The position numbers and the translations under genes are program-made. From positions 1-46,054 of the forward strand of contig CAJTQU010000018.1 in NCBI GenBank assembly GCA_910578665.1: a stretch of 46,054 nt of DNA, given 5' to 3'. Of the stretch, positions 33,526 to 43,400 are shown piece after piece. Positions within the stretch are counted from its first letter, which is position 1. Each line of letters begins with the position of its first letter. Under the pieces are notes generated by a model that saw nothing but the letters and a program-made list of their open reading frames with translations, had not been told where the DNA came from and did not search any database. The DNA comes from an uncultured Muribaculaceae bacterium (lineage in GTDB: Bacteria > Bacteroidota > Bacteroidia > Bacteroidales > Muribaculaceae).

Positions 33526-34604
33526 TCCAACGATTTATACAGATCGACAGTGGCCTGTGCCACATGTGTCCAACGGTATTCATCCATTTTGTATTCTATA
33601 CGGCACGGAGCTGATGATAATTCGCGTTCTATGGCTTTTGCCATGGCGTCCGGCGATGATACCGGCACATAGCATTCTTGTTTGAGATTTACCAGCCTCG
33701 TGGCAGGTATGTCAGTCACTACTAGAGGAAGAGAGTATGACATGGCTTCGAGCATTACGATAGGAAACCCCTCGTTTGTGGAAGACAGCACATACAGCCG
33801 TGCATGGGAGTATAATTCGGCCAGGTCTTGTCCTGTTGTGTATCCTGTGAAAGTGACACGTTTGTGAGTATCAAGACTTTTTAGGTAATCCAGATATGAC
33901 GAATCGTGGTCGGCGCTTCCTGCGATGGCCAGCCGGCAGTCGTGCGGCAGCATATTTACAGCGCGTATCAGCGTGTCAAATCCTTTTTCAGGAGTGATGC
34001 GTCCCACAGCCAATATATATTTTCCCGGTTCAAGATTGTTCTTTTTGAGGAACGTGGCGCTTGTCAGCGGTGTTACGTCAGATATGCCGTTGGGTATATA
34101 TACAGATTTGCGCCGTATTCTTTCAGAAAACTTCTCCATTTGGAATTTATTGACAAAAATCACCTTGGATGCAAACCTGAGCGACAGGAATTCCCCTATA
34201 CGCAAAATTGTCTTTGCCACCATGCCCCATTTCTTGTGCTCGTAGTTGGCACTATGGTATGTCAGTACCACTTTCATGCCGAACAGTCTCAGCAGCGGTG
34301 TGAATAATCCGGGACCGATATTATGTATGTTGACTATGTCTGCCCGGTGTAACAGCAGGTGTAGCGAGCACAGCAGGGTATGCCACAATGCTTCAAATCC
34401 TTTTATCTGGGTCGATGGCAAGTCTTTGAATTCGATGCCGGGAAACTGTTTAGTGCCGGACTGTGCAGTTAGGTACGGACGGCGCCTGTATACCCGGCAC
34501 CGGTAATGCCGGGCCAGATATGGCACTATGTTGAGGCAGTGGCTTTCCACACCGCCCTGCACACCAGGAAACCCTCGTATTCCTATGACTGCGAGCCGTT
34601 TCAT
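33522..34604 (-). CDS. Glycosyltransferase family 4 with DUF1972 N-terminus
   Basis: A 360-residue GT-B enzyme. The first domain begins KRLAVIGIRGFPGVQGGVESHCLNIVPYLARHY, the DUF1972 pattern seen in rhamnosyltransferase-like proteins. The second has YILAVGRITPEKGFDTLIRAV and YVLSSTNEGFPIVMLEAMSYSLPLVVTDIPATRLV. A sugar specificity cannot be read from the sequence. It runs against the rest of the polysaccharide genes, sharing four bases with the gene at its 3' end. It lies 121 bases downstream of nth, so it may be transcribed from that side. Confidence 0.88.
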   Translation of the reverse strand: MKRLAVIGIRGFPGVQGGVESHCLNIVPYLARHYRCRVYRRRPYLTAQSGTKQFPGIEFKDLPSTQIKGFEALWHTLLCSLHLLLHRADIVNIHNIGPGLFTPLLRLFGMKVVLTYHSANYEHKKWGMVAKTILRIGEFLSLRFASKVIFVNKFQMEKFSERIRRKSVYIPNGISDVTPLTSATFLKKNNLEPGKYILAVGRITPEKGFDTLIRAVNMLPHDCRLAIAGSADHDSSYLDYLKSLDTHKRVTFTGYTTGQDLAELYSHARLYVLSSTNEGFPIVMLEAMSYSLPLVVTDIPATRLVNLKQECYVPVSSPDAMAKAIERELSSAPCRIEYKMDEYRWTHVAQATVDLYKSLD

Positions 34605-34725
34605 TTTTAGATGTTATTTCTTGAAAAACAATTAATAGAAAATTACCAGGCCGTATTGGCAGAATCCGGCAGGCATGCCGAAAGACCGTGATGCTTCCGT
34701 AGTCACCTGTTGTAAGCAACGTAAT

Positions 34726-35373
34726 CTAAAGGGTCTTATTGGTCCCTTTCCATGTCTTGCAGTAAGGTCTGACCGGGCATTCTAGGCACAAAGGCTTTCG
34801 GGCCTTGCATACATACCGTCCGTGGAGTATCAGCCAGTGGTGGGCGTCGGGCAGTACACCGGCCGGGATGTGTTTCACCAGCGTGCGTTCTGTTTCCAGC
34901 GGTGTCCTGGAATTATTGGTCAGCCCGATGCGGTTGCTCACCCGGAACACATGGGTGTCTACCGCCATGGCGGCTTTCCCCCACACCACAGCCAGCATTA
35001 CATTTGCCGTCTTGCGGCCTACTCCAGGTATTGTTGTCAGCTTATCTATATCTGCTGGCAGCTCTCCTCCGAAATCAGTCACGATTTTACGTGCCGCATT
35101 GACCAGATGCCTGCTCTTGTTATTTGGGAAAGTCACACTTTTGATGTATGGAAACACATCTTCCGGCTCTGCCACGGCAAGGCTTTCGGGGGTAGGGAAA
35201 GCCTCGAAAAGCGGCGGCGTGACAATATTCACCCGTTTGTCAGTGCATTGTGCCGACAGGATCACGGCCAGCAACAGATGGAACGGAGTGTCGTACTGCA
35301 ACTCTGTTTCAGGCGAGGGCATAGTCTCGCTGAATGTAGAGATTATGCCCTCGTATCTTTCTTTGAGAGTCAT
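34726..35373 (-). CDS. nth: Endonuclease III
   Basis: A DNA glycosylase/AP lyase that removes oxidised pyrimidines. The 215-residue protein has the helix-hairpin-helix TIPGVGRKTANVML, the catalytic aspartate in MAVDTHVFRVSNR, and a [4Fe-4S] site CKARKPLCLECPVRPYC (CX6CX2CX5C). The catalytic lysine region, usually NSKA, reads NNKSRHLV. The start codon shares one base with the pheS stop (TAATG), so the two are translationally coupled. Confidence 0.95.
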   Translation of the reverse strand: MTLKERYEGIISTFSETMPSPETELQYDTPFHLLLAVILSAQCTDKRVNIVTPPLFEAFPTPESLAVAEPEDVFPYIKSVTFPNNKSRHLVNAARKIVTDFGGELPADIDKLTTIPGVGRKTANVMLAVVWGKAAMAVDTHVFRVSNRIGLTNNSRTPLETERTLVKHIPAGVLPDAHHWLILHGRYVCKARKPLCLECPVRPYCKTWKGTNKTL

Positions 35374-36395
35374 TATCTGGCTGCTATGAACTCATCAAGG
35401 AAGCGCACATCGTTCTCAGAGAACATACGCAGGTCTTTGACGCGGTACTTGAGGTTGGTTATACGCTCTATGCCCATGCCGAACGCGTAACCGGTGTATA
35501 CTTTGGAGTCTATTCCACACGCCTCCAGCACATTTGGATCGACCATTCCGCAGCCGAGGATCTCGACCCAGCCGGTATGTTTGCAAAAGCCGCATCCCTT
35601 GCCGCCGCACAGATTGCACGATATGTCCATCTCGGCGCTTGGCTCGGTAAAGGGGAAATATGACGGTCTGAGGCGCACCTTGGTTTCCGCTCCGAACATC
35701 TGCTGCGCGAAATAGAGCAGCGCCTGCTTCAGGTCGGCAAACGACACATCACGGTCTATGTACAGTCCCTCGATCTGGTGGAAGAAGCAATGGGCACGTG
35801 CCGATATAGCCTCGTTGCGGTACACGCGGCCGGGGCATACGATACGGATAGGGGGCTGGTTCTTCTCCATCACACGTGTCTGTACGGAACTTGTGTGGGT
35901 ACGCAGAAGCACGTCTGGCTCGCGCATTATGAAAAACGTGTCCTGCATGTCGCGTGCCGGATGGTCCGCGGCGAAATTCAGAGCCGAGAATACGTGCCAG
36001 TCATCCTCTATTTCCGGACCTTCGGCCACGGTGAAACCCATGCGTGCGAAAATGTCTATCATTTCGTTACGCACAAGGCTGAGAGGGTGGCGCGTACCCA
36101 GGGGCAGCGGTGTCGCGGTGCGTGTCAGGTCTATGTCACACTGGTCGTCGTCCGTGCCGCCTGACAGCGACTCGCGCAGCTCGTTTATGCGGTCTGCGGC
36201 CAGGGTCTTGAGTTCGTTAAGGCGTTGCCCCAGTTCTTTCTTTTGCTCTGCCGGCACATTGCGGAATTCGGAGAAAAGAGAGGTCACGAGACCTTTCTTG
36301 CTCAGATATTTTATACGCAGCTGCTCCACTTCCCCGGTGTTGGAGGCTGTGAGCGACTGCAGTTCTGATTTCAGATTTTCTATCTTCTCTATCAT
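35373..36395 (-). CDS. pheS: Phenylalanyl-tRNA synthetase alpha subunit
   Basis: Charges tRNA-Phe as part of the alpha2-beta2 enzyme. The 340-residue protein has an N-terminal coiled coil for tRNA binding (residues 1-85), then class II motifs: GTRHPLSLVRNEMIDIFARMGF, TSSVQTRVM and PIRIVCPGRVYRNEAISARAHCFFHQIEGL (motif 2), and YTGYAFGMGIERI (motif 3). A Cys-rich insertion (CNLCGGKGCGFC) looks like a metal-binding knuckle, common in this group. The longer reading to 36449 adds unrelated residues; the ATG at 36395 starts MIEKIENLK, as in relatives. pheT is not nearby, which is usual in Bacteroidales. Confidence 0.96.
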   Translation of the reverse strand: MIEKIENLKSELQSLTASNTGEVEQLRIKYLSKKGLVTSLFSEFRNVPAEQKKELGQRLNELKTLAADRINELRESLSGGTDDDQCDIDLTRTATPLPLGTRHPLSLVRNEMIDIFARMGFTVAEGPEIEDDWHVFSALNFAADHPARDMQDTFFIMREPDVLLRTHTSSVQTRVMEKNQPPIRIVCPGRVYRNEAISARAHCFFHQIEGLYIDRDVSFADLKQALLYFAQQMFGAETKVRLRPSYFPFTEPSAEMDISCNLCGGKGCGFCKHTGWVEILGCGMVDPNVLEACGIDSKVYTGYAFGMGIERITNLKYRVKDLRMFSENDVRFLDEFIAAR

Positions 36396-36569
36396 CTGGA
36401 TAATAGTTGTTTCAAGACGCGAAGATACAAAAAAAAAAGGAACCGGCAATATCTGTTTTTAAGAAATTCGCAACTCTGAATGCATGTGGAAAGTTTATAT
36501 CGGGTCGTTGTGCGCGCTATGTCGGACGAGACGTGCCGGCTTATTCATCTTGTTTGGGATAGAAACAGT

Positions 36570-36606
36570 CATCGGGATGCTCAGACATATTCTGGGCATC
36601 CCGATG
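36570..36606 (-). terminator. Hairpin downstream of the four-repeat protein gene
   Basis: CATCGGGATGC (36570-36580) pairs with GCATCCCGATG (36596-36606) and the stem continues inward with one G-U pair to about 16 bp around a 5-base loop. It lies 22 bases past the stop codon. On the minus strand it is followed by ACTGTTTCTATC, a poor T-tract. Confidence 0.6.
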
Positions 36607-36627
36607 TAATGTAAAGCGAAGATTGGT

Positions 36628-38352
36628 TTACATCGTTATCTTCTCGCGCTTCTCGCCGGTTACACGGATGAATATACCTTGTTCCGGTTTCAATACACGC
36701 TTGCCGCCGAGGTCATAATAAATGCTTTCTTCATTGTCATTTATAAGCAAGTCAGCACTACCTTGTGATACTACGGTATAGTGTAGCACGGTCTCTTCGT
36801 TTTCTGTTCCGGGCACGATGATTGACTGCAGCGTCTCTGCATCGAATCCCTCTGAGCCGAACACCATACCAGCCAGAATAGTGACTGTATAGCCACCGTC
36901 TGTCTCGATGGTTTGTGAAAGAGTGATCTGTATGCCTGAAGCAACTTTTTTCAGGGTTCCTGTAGCTACCTGGTTGCCTTCTGAGTCACGTACGATAACA
37001 GCCTCTTTGCTGCTGCTCACGTCTACACCATAGGCAGTCTCGGTACCCTCCCACTGTGTTTCTATTACAGACAGTTTCTCTACTGTCGATCCGTCCTCGG
37101 GAGTTGCTTCAGTGAGATGGTATGGCTCAACAGCTTTCTGGACGGTGTAATGGAGAGTTGTTTCCTCGTTTTCTGTTCCGGGAGCCGGTATTGTCTGCAT
37201 AGTTTCCTCGTCGAATTCGTCTGCGCCGAATACCATTCCGGCCAGAATGGTTACCGTATAGTCACCATCAGTATCGATGGTTTGTGAAAGATTGATCTGT
37301 ACGCCTGTGGGAACATTTTTCAGTCTTCCGGTAGCCACCTGGTTCCCGTCGGCATCGCGTACTATGACTGCTTCCATGCTGCTGCTCACGTCTATGCCGC
37401 ATTCTGTCTCGGGACCCTCCCATTGTGTTTCTATGACAGATAGGTTCTCTACTGTTGATCCGTCTTCGGGCTTTGCTTCCGTGAGGTGGTATTTTTCAAT
37501 AGCCGGCTGGACCGTGTATCTGAGGGTAGTCTCCTCGTTTCCTGTTCCGGGTGCCGGTATAGGTAGCCCGGTATCCTCGTCGATATCTTCCGCTCCGAAC
37601 ACCATCTCGGGCATTATTGTCACAGTGTATTCGCCCGGTGTCGTGATTTTCTCCGAAAGGCGTATCTGGATACCGGTGAAAACGTTTCTAATTGTTCCGG
37701 TGGCCACTTGGTTTCCATCGGCATCACGAGCGATGACCGCTTCCTTGCTGTTGCTCACACCGATGCCCCACTCAGCCTCGGGACCTTCCCACTGGGTTTG
37801 TATGACGGACAGCTCTTCCACGGTCGATCCGTCTTCGGGCGTTGCTTCCGTGAGGTGGTATGGCTCAACAGCCGGTTGTACCGTGTACCGCAGTGTTGTC
37901 TCCTCATTTCCTGTTCCGGGCGCCGGTATGGTCTGCATAGTATCCTCGTCAAAGTCTTCCGCTCCGAACACCATCTCGGGCATTATTGTCACAGTGTATT
38001 CGCCCGGGGTTGTGATTGTCTCCGAGAGGCGTATCTGTATACCTGAAGGAACATTTCTCAGTGTTCCGGTGGCCACCTGGTTTCCGTCGACATCACGTGC
38101 GATAACAGCTTCCTTGCTGCTGCTTACGTCCATGTCCCAAGCAGTCTCGGGTCCTTCCCACTGTGTTGTTATGACAGACAGCTCCTCCACGGTCGATCCG
38201 TCTTCGGGCGTTGCTTCCGTGAGATGATATCTGGATGCGTTGCCGGATTCCCGGGCCGGTGTTGTCATTTCGGCAATCTTTGAATGTACAGATGCCGTCA
38301 TGAATGCCGCAACCAATATCATAAGAGATAAAAAGGTTGATTTTTTGTTCAT
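36628..38352 (-). CDS. Secreted four-repeat protein with T9SS-like C-terminus
   Basis: A 574-residue protein of unrecognised family. A signal peptide (residues 1-24, MNKKSTFLSLMILVAAFMTASVHS) precedes four tandem units of 123 residues (42-164, 165-287, 288-410, 411-about 530). Each starts YHLTEATPEDGSTVE and contains TQWEG, EAVI-RD--GNQVATG, YTVTI--MVFG and PGT-NEETTL-YTV. The units look like Ig-like beta sandwiches and are acidic. The C-terminus (SIYYDLGGKRVLKPEQGIFIRV) resembles a type IX secretion (type A) sorting domain, so the protein is probably displayed at or released from the cell surface. Its role is unknown; adhesion or a surface-stalk function is a guess from the architecture. Confidence 0.8.
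   Translation of the reverse strand: MNKKSTFLSLMILVAAFMTASVHSKIAEMTTPARESGNASRYHLTEATPEDGSTVEELSVITTQWEGPETAWDMDVSSSKEAVIARDVDGNQVATGTLRNVPSGIQIRLSETITTPGEYTVTIMPEMVFGAEDFDEDTMQTIPAPGTGNEETTLRYTVQPAVEPYHLTEATPEDGSTVEELSVIQTQWEGPEAEWGIGVSNSKEAVIARDADGNQVATGTIRNVFTGIQIRLSEKITTPGEYTVTIMPEMVFGAEDIDEDTGLPIPAPGTGNEETTLRYTVQPAIEKYHLTEAKPEDGSTVENLSVIETQWEGPETECGIDVSSSMEAVIVRDADGNQVATGRLKNVPTGVQINLSQTIDTDGDYTVTILAGMVFGADEFDEETMQTIPAPGTENEETTLHYTVQKAVEPYHLTEATPEDGSTVEKLSVIETQWEGTETAYGVDVSSSKEAVIVRDSEGNQVATGTLKKVASGIQITLSQTIETDGGYTVTILAGMVFGSEGFDAETLQSIIVPGTENEETVLHYTVVSQGSADLLINDNEESIYYDLGGKRVLKPEQGIFIRVTGEKREKITM
36754..38229 (-). repeat. Four tandem 369-bp coding repeats
   Basis: Units lie at 38229-37861, 37860-37492, 37491-37123 and 37122 to about 36754. 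They keep exact 369-base spacing and strong DNA identity. The first two share MPEMVFG and the last two share LAGMVFG, suggesting duplication of a pair or local gene conversion. The last unit diverges in its final residues, where the sorting domain begins. Confidence 0.85.
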
Positions 38353-38389
38353 AATTGCCTTGGTTAAATTAATATTATTTAGAAATATC

Positions 38390-38427
38390 AGTCTTTCCGG
38401 CCGTTCTTATTACAGGCCGGAAAGACT
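38390..38427 (-). terminator. Hairpin downstream of the Omp28-like protein gene
   Basis: AGTCTTTCCGGCC (38390-38402) pairs perfectly with GGCCGGAAAGACT (38415-38427) over 13 bp, with a 12-base loop, 7 bases past the stop codon on the minus strand. The following minus-strand sequence is AT-rich (GATATTTCTAAATAATATT). Confidence 0.7.
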
Positions 38428-38434
38428 AGGTGCG

Positions 38435-40393
38435 TTACATTACAATTTTCTTGACTGTAGTTCCGCGAGGAGTGGTTACCTTTACAATGAGTATTCCGTC
38501 AAATGAGTCTACAGACATCGTCGAGTTTCCTGCATCATAAGAGCAACGATGCTTGAGGCTTCCGTCAATACCGTATACTTCGGCAACCATCGGTTCGGGC
38601 GAACTAATAGACAAAACACCATGGGAAACACCGATGGTCACAGTATCGTCTTCTATCATGTCTGACGACACTTCCTTGTTAAAGTCTTTGGCATCGATAA
38701 TGTCGGCAGTCAGTATATGTCCTGTGACATCGTCTATCAGCAAAGCTACCAAAGCCGCATTGTTCCAGTCAGACACATTGTACGGACGCTTGAACGACAT
38801 TGTGAAAGGTGTGCCTTTCATGGCTTCGCATGATCCTTCAAGCAAAGCTCCGTAATAATCGGGATAGATGTCTCTTGCCACATGCTCGTACACCATATCG
38901 GCATACACTACCATATTGGGCCTCTGGGCATAAAATTCGAAATACGGCCACAGTTCGGCGCCATATGTGGCTTCGACGGCAGCCTGGGAAGCGCCACCCA
39001 GATAATTGGTCTGATTCCAATTGCTGTCGGCACCCTTGAGCTTGTTCTCGATCACCACAAACGCGATACGCTGGTTCAGAGCCGGACTGTCATAAGCATT
39101 TTCCACAGTGAAATCTACAGATATATTGTCATCTATACCTGGTTTGAAAGCCACCTTGTCAAATCTTACAGAAGAATAGCACGGCCGGGCCAATAAGGCT
39201 TTTACCACATTTTCTGCAGAGGGGTCGCCTTTGGCTGTACGCTGGAAATATGCCGACGGGAATCCTGTTGATCCTGACTCGTTCTGAACTGTAGAGATAT
39301 AGTGCTGTCCGTCAATTTCCATGGGGTCGCCGGAATGGACGGCTATTCCTATCACCTTGCCTTCATCGTTGTTATATTTATCATGGTAATAATTCAGGAA
39401 TGCCGCACCGCGCGGACAGTAGCCGCACCATGTGCCTGTTAACTCTTCAACCACTACCACGGGAGTATAGGTTGTTGAAGGCACGCTGCTTCTTCCGGTT
39501 ACGACAGTAGGCTGCACCCCTTCAATGTTAGGCATAAGTGTCACCGTATAATCCACACCTTCGGCCGGTATGGTTATCGTCTCGGGGAATGTCACATTAA
39601 GGCGTGAGCCTGACGGCAAGATAGTCTGGTCTATCTCCAACGTCGCGTTGACTCCGGTCGAAGTGGTCAGACTGGCTGTAAGTCCCTTTGCCTTATATGG
39701 CAGTTTCACATCTGCGGCCATAGAGACATTGAATGTCTCGCCTTCGGGCAGCACCTGGGGAGTGTTGTCAGTGACTGATATGTGGTATGGAGCCACAAGA
39801 ATCTCGGTCACGCCTAACAGGGCACAGTCTTTGCTTCTGTTCACAAAAGCGACATGTATATCCTTATCTTTATACCCAGACAGCCTGATAGACACTTGCT
39901 TTTTGTTAAGAGAAGATGTGTATCCGTATATTGTCGACGCAGCCACGGGAGCACTGGTGAAGTCTTCTTTCTTGTTCCCTGATTCGGAAATGAACACCAG
40001 ATAGTCGTTCAGGGCGACTTTGCCGTAGCCTCCTATGGTCATCAATAATACTTCGTTATCGTTCTCTACATGTATCGCAGGGCTTATGAGCCATTCGTCA
40101 GCCGCTATGTCTTCCCGGAACGATGAGTTGCTGAACGCGCCCCAGGTTCCATTGATGTTCATAAGTCGGTAATAGGGCCCGTTGCCATCGTTTCCGAACA
40201 CGTCCTGCCACTGTTGCAGAGGGATTTCCCCGTTACCATATGTGGTCCATTCCGCAGGCAGTGCGTCTGCGTGCTCTCCCATTTTGCTGAAATCTGTATA
40301 AAAAGAGGGTGTGGGCGCTGTTACGTCCGCATTTGCGTATATGGGAGCAAAAGTGGCCGCGAGCACAGCCATGCAATTGTAAAAGGTTTTCAT
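38435..40393 (-). CDS. Secreted Omp28-like protein with CxxC motif and T9SS-like C-terminus
   Basis: A 652-residue exported protein. After a signal peptide (residues 1-22, cleaved near YANA), residues 30-200 resemble a choice-of-anchor J / cleaved-adhesin-type jelly roll (FSKMGEHADALPAEW, ADEWLISPAIHV). Residues 203-300 form an Ig-like domain. Residues 308-540 look like an Omp28-related thioredoxin-fold domain with VVVEELTGTWCGYCPRGAAFL (CxxC at 323 and 326), IAVHSGDPM and STGFPSAYF. The last 70 residues (VYGIDGSLKHRCSYDAGNSTMSV, then VTTPRGTTVKKIVM) look like a type IX secretion sorting domain. The CxxC may be redox-active at the surface. The substrate is unknown. Confidence 0.82.
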   Translation of the reverse strand: MKTFYNCMAVLAATFAPIYANADVTAPTPSFYTDFSKMGEHADALPAEWTTYGNGEIPLQQWQDVFGNDGNGPYYRLMNINGTWGAFSNSSFREDIAADEWLISPAIHVENDNEVLLMTIGGYGKVALNDYLVFISESGNKKEDFTSAPVAASTIYGYTSSLNKKQVSIRLSGYKDKDIHVAFVNRSKDCALLGVTEILVAPYHISVTDNTPQVLPEGETFNVSMAADVKLPYKAKGLTASLTTSTGVNATLEIDQTILPSGSRLNVTFPETITIPAEGVDYTVTLMPNIEGVQPTVVTGRSSVPSTTYTPVVVVEELTGTWCGYCPRGAAFLNYYHDKYNNDEGKVIGIAVHSGDPMEIDGQHYISTVQNESGSTGFPSAYFQRTAKGDPSAENVVKALLARPCYSSVRFDKVAFKPGIDDNISVDFTVENAYDSPALNQRIAFVVIENKLKGADSNWNQTNYLGGASQAAVEATYGAELWPYFEFYAQRPNMVVYADMVYEHVARDIYPDYYGALLEGSCEAMKGTPFTMSFKRPYNVSDWNNAALVALLIDDVTGHILTADIIDAKDFNKEVSSDMIEDDTVTIGVSHGVLSISSPEPMVAEVYGIDGSLKHRCSYDAGNSTMSVDSFDGILIVKVTTPRGTTVKKIVM

Positions 40394-40409
40394 CTTAGTT
40401 GATTTGCAT

Positions 40410-40437
40410 GGTATGTCCGGACAGTGCCGGACATACC
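40410..40437 (-). terminator. Hairpin downstream of the 1123-residue protein gene
   Basis: GGTATGTCCGG (40410-40420) pairs perfectly with CCGGACATACC (40427-40437) with a 6-base loop, 35 bases past the stop on the minus strand and just before the Omp28-like gene. No T-run follows. Confidence 0.55.
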
Positions 40438-40472
40438 GGTTAAAATGTATTGTTAATCAAATTCCAGGCCGC

Positions 40473-43400
40473 TTACCGGACAACTACTTTGGCCGACACC
40501 GAACCGGCTACAACCATATAGATGCCGGGAGCAATGTCTTCAGCCATGTATGCGGGGGCACTCGAAACACGCTTGATAATCTTGCCGTCAACACCGTAGA
40601 TGCAGACATTTTCGCCTTCATGTCCTTCGATGACAATCTGTTTCGGCAACGAGTATACGCCGTTTGCCGAAGCATCATTGACAATCTTGTTCAGACCGGA
40701 TACACCGCCCTGGACAGAATAGTTCGTAACGAACACGAAGTGGCTTGTAGAGGGGTACTCGCCCTGTATGAACAGAGAAATCCATTGCTGGTCCTGCATT
40801 TCTGCCGGGAACGGAATCTCATAGGTAGTCCATCCGTTGCCACGGGGGAGTGTGCCCAGGTCGATGAGCTCTTCGCGCCCCGACACTTCGCCCAGAATGC
40901 GGATGTCTGCCATATTGCTGCCTGTCCAGGCTTCTAGGATTATGCCGGCATCCTTGACACCTTTTGTACAGAATTTCGGCAACATCAGACGTCCGATTGC
41001 CGGTGCCGCGTTGGTATTGCCTGTCAGAGCCACGCCCGAAGGACTTGCAAACGAACTGTGTATGGCGCTCGGGTCGGAAACAGACCACTCGGTTACGCCC
41101 TCTTGGTCAGTTACAGCCATTCGGCGGAGGGGATTATGGGTCGGACGTCCTTTGGCAAAATCTTCATATACGGGCAGTGTGTAGGGTGTGCCCATCATAT
41201 CGCTTAGCCATCCGAACGAGTTGGTGATACCGGCTACATTTTGGGGTAGGATAGCTATCCATTCTGATTTTAAGCCATTGTCAGCGGCTACAGTGAATGT
41301 GTATTCATTCACATCGTTGGGGAGTGTGTCTATCGTTACCCAGCCTTCTTCGGTGGTGCTGCGCATAACTACGTATTCGACGGTAGAGGGGTCCACGTAA
41401 TAGCCGTTTTCGCCCACATTTCCAGGCGCCGTCCAGAATAAATGCAATGACAAGTTGTCTTCAGACACATAACCTGTGAGGCTGCTCACTGGTCCGGGGA
41501 TGTCCACACCGCAGTATACGTTGATCCCTTTAAACTGGCCTCTGGTGCCGTTGATTATAGGAGTCACCTTTATTTCGTTGTCTCCCTGGCTGGTCGGCAC
41601 TGATGCGGTCACGGTAGCTCCTGGTTTTCCTGACACAATTACTGTTTCAGTGGCGGCGATCTCTACCTCAATTGTTTCTGAAGAGGATATTTCCTCGCCG
41701 GTGATATAAGTGGTGGGCATTACGAACTCCAGATTGGCTGTCAGTGCGCCCAGTTCTGCGCCGTTGCCTTTGAGCCCGCTCACTGCCGAAGGCACTGGCG
41801 AAGACGTTCCGGTCTTGGTTATGTCTATTTCTTTGATGTATATACCGTCTTTATACGGTGGGTGTTTCACATGGAAGGCTATATAGTAAGTGCCTGTCGA
41901 GGGTACATTGAATATTTGTGATATTCTGTTGAAGTCGGTGTTGGTTCCAGCTGGCTTATAGTCAAACAACTGGGTCACGATGCTGTTCGGATTAAGATCG
42001 CTGCAAAGATATACCTGCAAAGACAAATCACGATCCCATTCGTTTCTATTGGCCACATCGAGAGCTATTTCGTAGAATGTAGACATGTCGTCAAAATCCA
42101 GCGGCGGTGTGAACAGCCAGTCATCATTTCCGGCAGAGCCGCTGACAGGCTCGCGCATGCAGGGAATTTCTTTATTCAGATTGGCCCAGCTCCAGTTTGA
42201 TTTGTCTTGGTTGGCGTCAAATGAGGAGAAAGTCCATCCTTGTTCCCTGGTCGGGGTAATGTGTACATCCATTTTCCATGGAGCACCAACATTAGTAATT
42301 GCAGATTGCTCAGACTCTTCAGACATTCGGCCGCTGTTTTCTGCGACTACCGTGGCCACAAATCCGGAATAGGGAACATCTTTATTCAGGTTGTGCGTGA
42401 AATAGGTCTCTTGCGTGGTGCCTATCTCGTTGCCATTGATGAAGACATGGTATATGAGTTTATCCATGTCCATGTATCCGCCGTGCTCTCCTCTGATGAC
42501 CGGATCCCATGTGACCTGTTCTTCTGTAAGGGATACATTTTCAGGTTTTGTGGGGTTGTCATAGCCGATAAACAGACTGGTGGTCGCTGTCGTACTTTTT
42601 TTATCTCCCTGGACCACGTCAAACGTAAATTTGTGTGCGCCGTCAGTCAAGTCTTTGAAATCGACTACCACGCGGCTGCCGGCTTCCGCAGTACCCTCGC
42701 TGTATTTTTCGCCATCGACATATGCGGTCCATGTCATGTTTCCTGATAGGGAAGCGCCCGAGAAAAGTGTGGACGGCATAAATACTGACACCGAACCGGA
42801 ATTAAGGCCTTTTCCGAAATCGGCTTTGTCTATTATGGGCATGGATATTGCCAGCGGGTCATGCTGGGTTTCTCCCATGCACAACAAGGGAAATGACACA
42901 CGGCCTTCATAATCGACAAAAGTGGAGATTGAACCATGGTTCGGGTCAATACACCATATGCCGGAAGTGCCGTCGTTCAGCTGGGCGTTCCAGATATAAT
43001 AATCCTCTTCGGGATCATACATCAAATCACCTCTGGTATATTTAGTTTTTACGCCGGTGGGCATAACAATAGTCTGGCTGCCGTCGCGCTCTATACGGAC
43101 AAAGTTATTATTTCGGTTTACGCCGTACATGGCTTTTTCCTTATCGTTCCAGCACATAGACGCGCAGACCCTGCCCCATTCTTCCGATTCGATAACGGCA
43201 GTGGTATTCTGCACATCGTCTGCCGGAGCGGTGAAGAAGGCGTATCCTGATCCGTTTTTGCTGATTGTGTATCCCCACAGGGTATCGTCTGTGGGATCGT
43301 ATGCGCACGATATGTAAAGCGGAAGATAATTGTCAAATTCGGTCTCCGGATCTACCAGGGAGATGGTTTTAGACAGTGATATTTCGCCAGTATACATGTC

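Noticed and set aside
37277..38227. Long open frame on the plus strand opposite the four-repeat protein gene
   Set aside because: It mirrors the repeat periodicity of the minus-strand gene. The minus frame has a signal peptide, conserved units and a sorting-like end; the plus frame is a Ser/Val-rich shadow.
36628..38352. Repeat block as a CRISPR array or transposon repeats
   Set aside because: The repeat is 369 bases, in frame and protein-coding, with no spacers or terminal inverted repeats.
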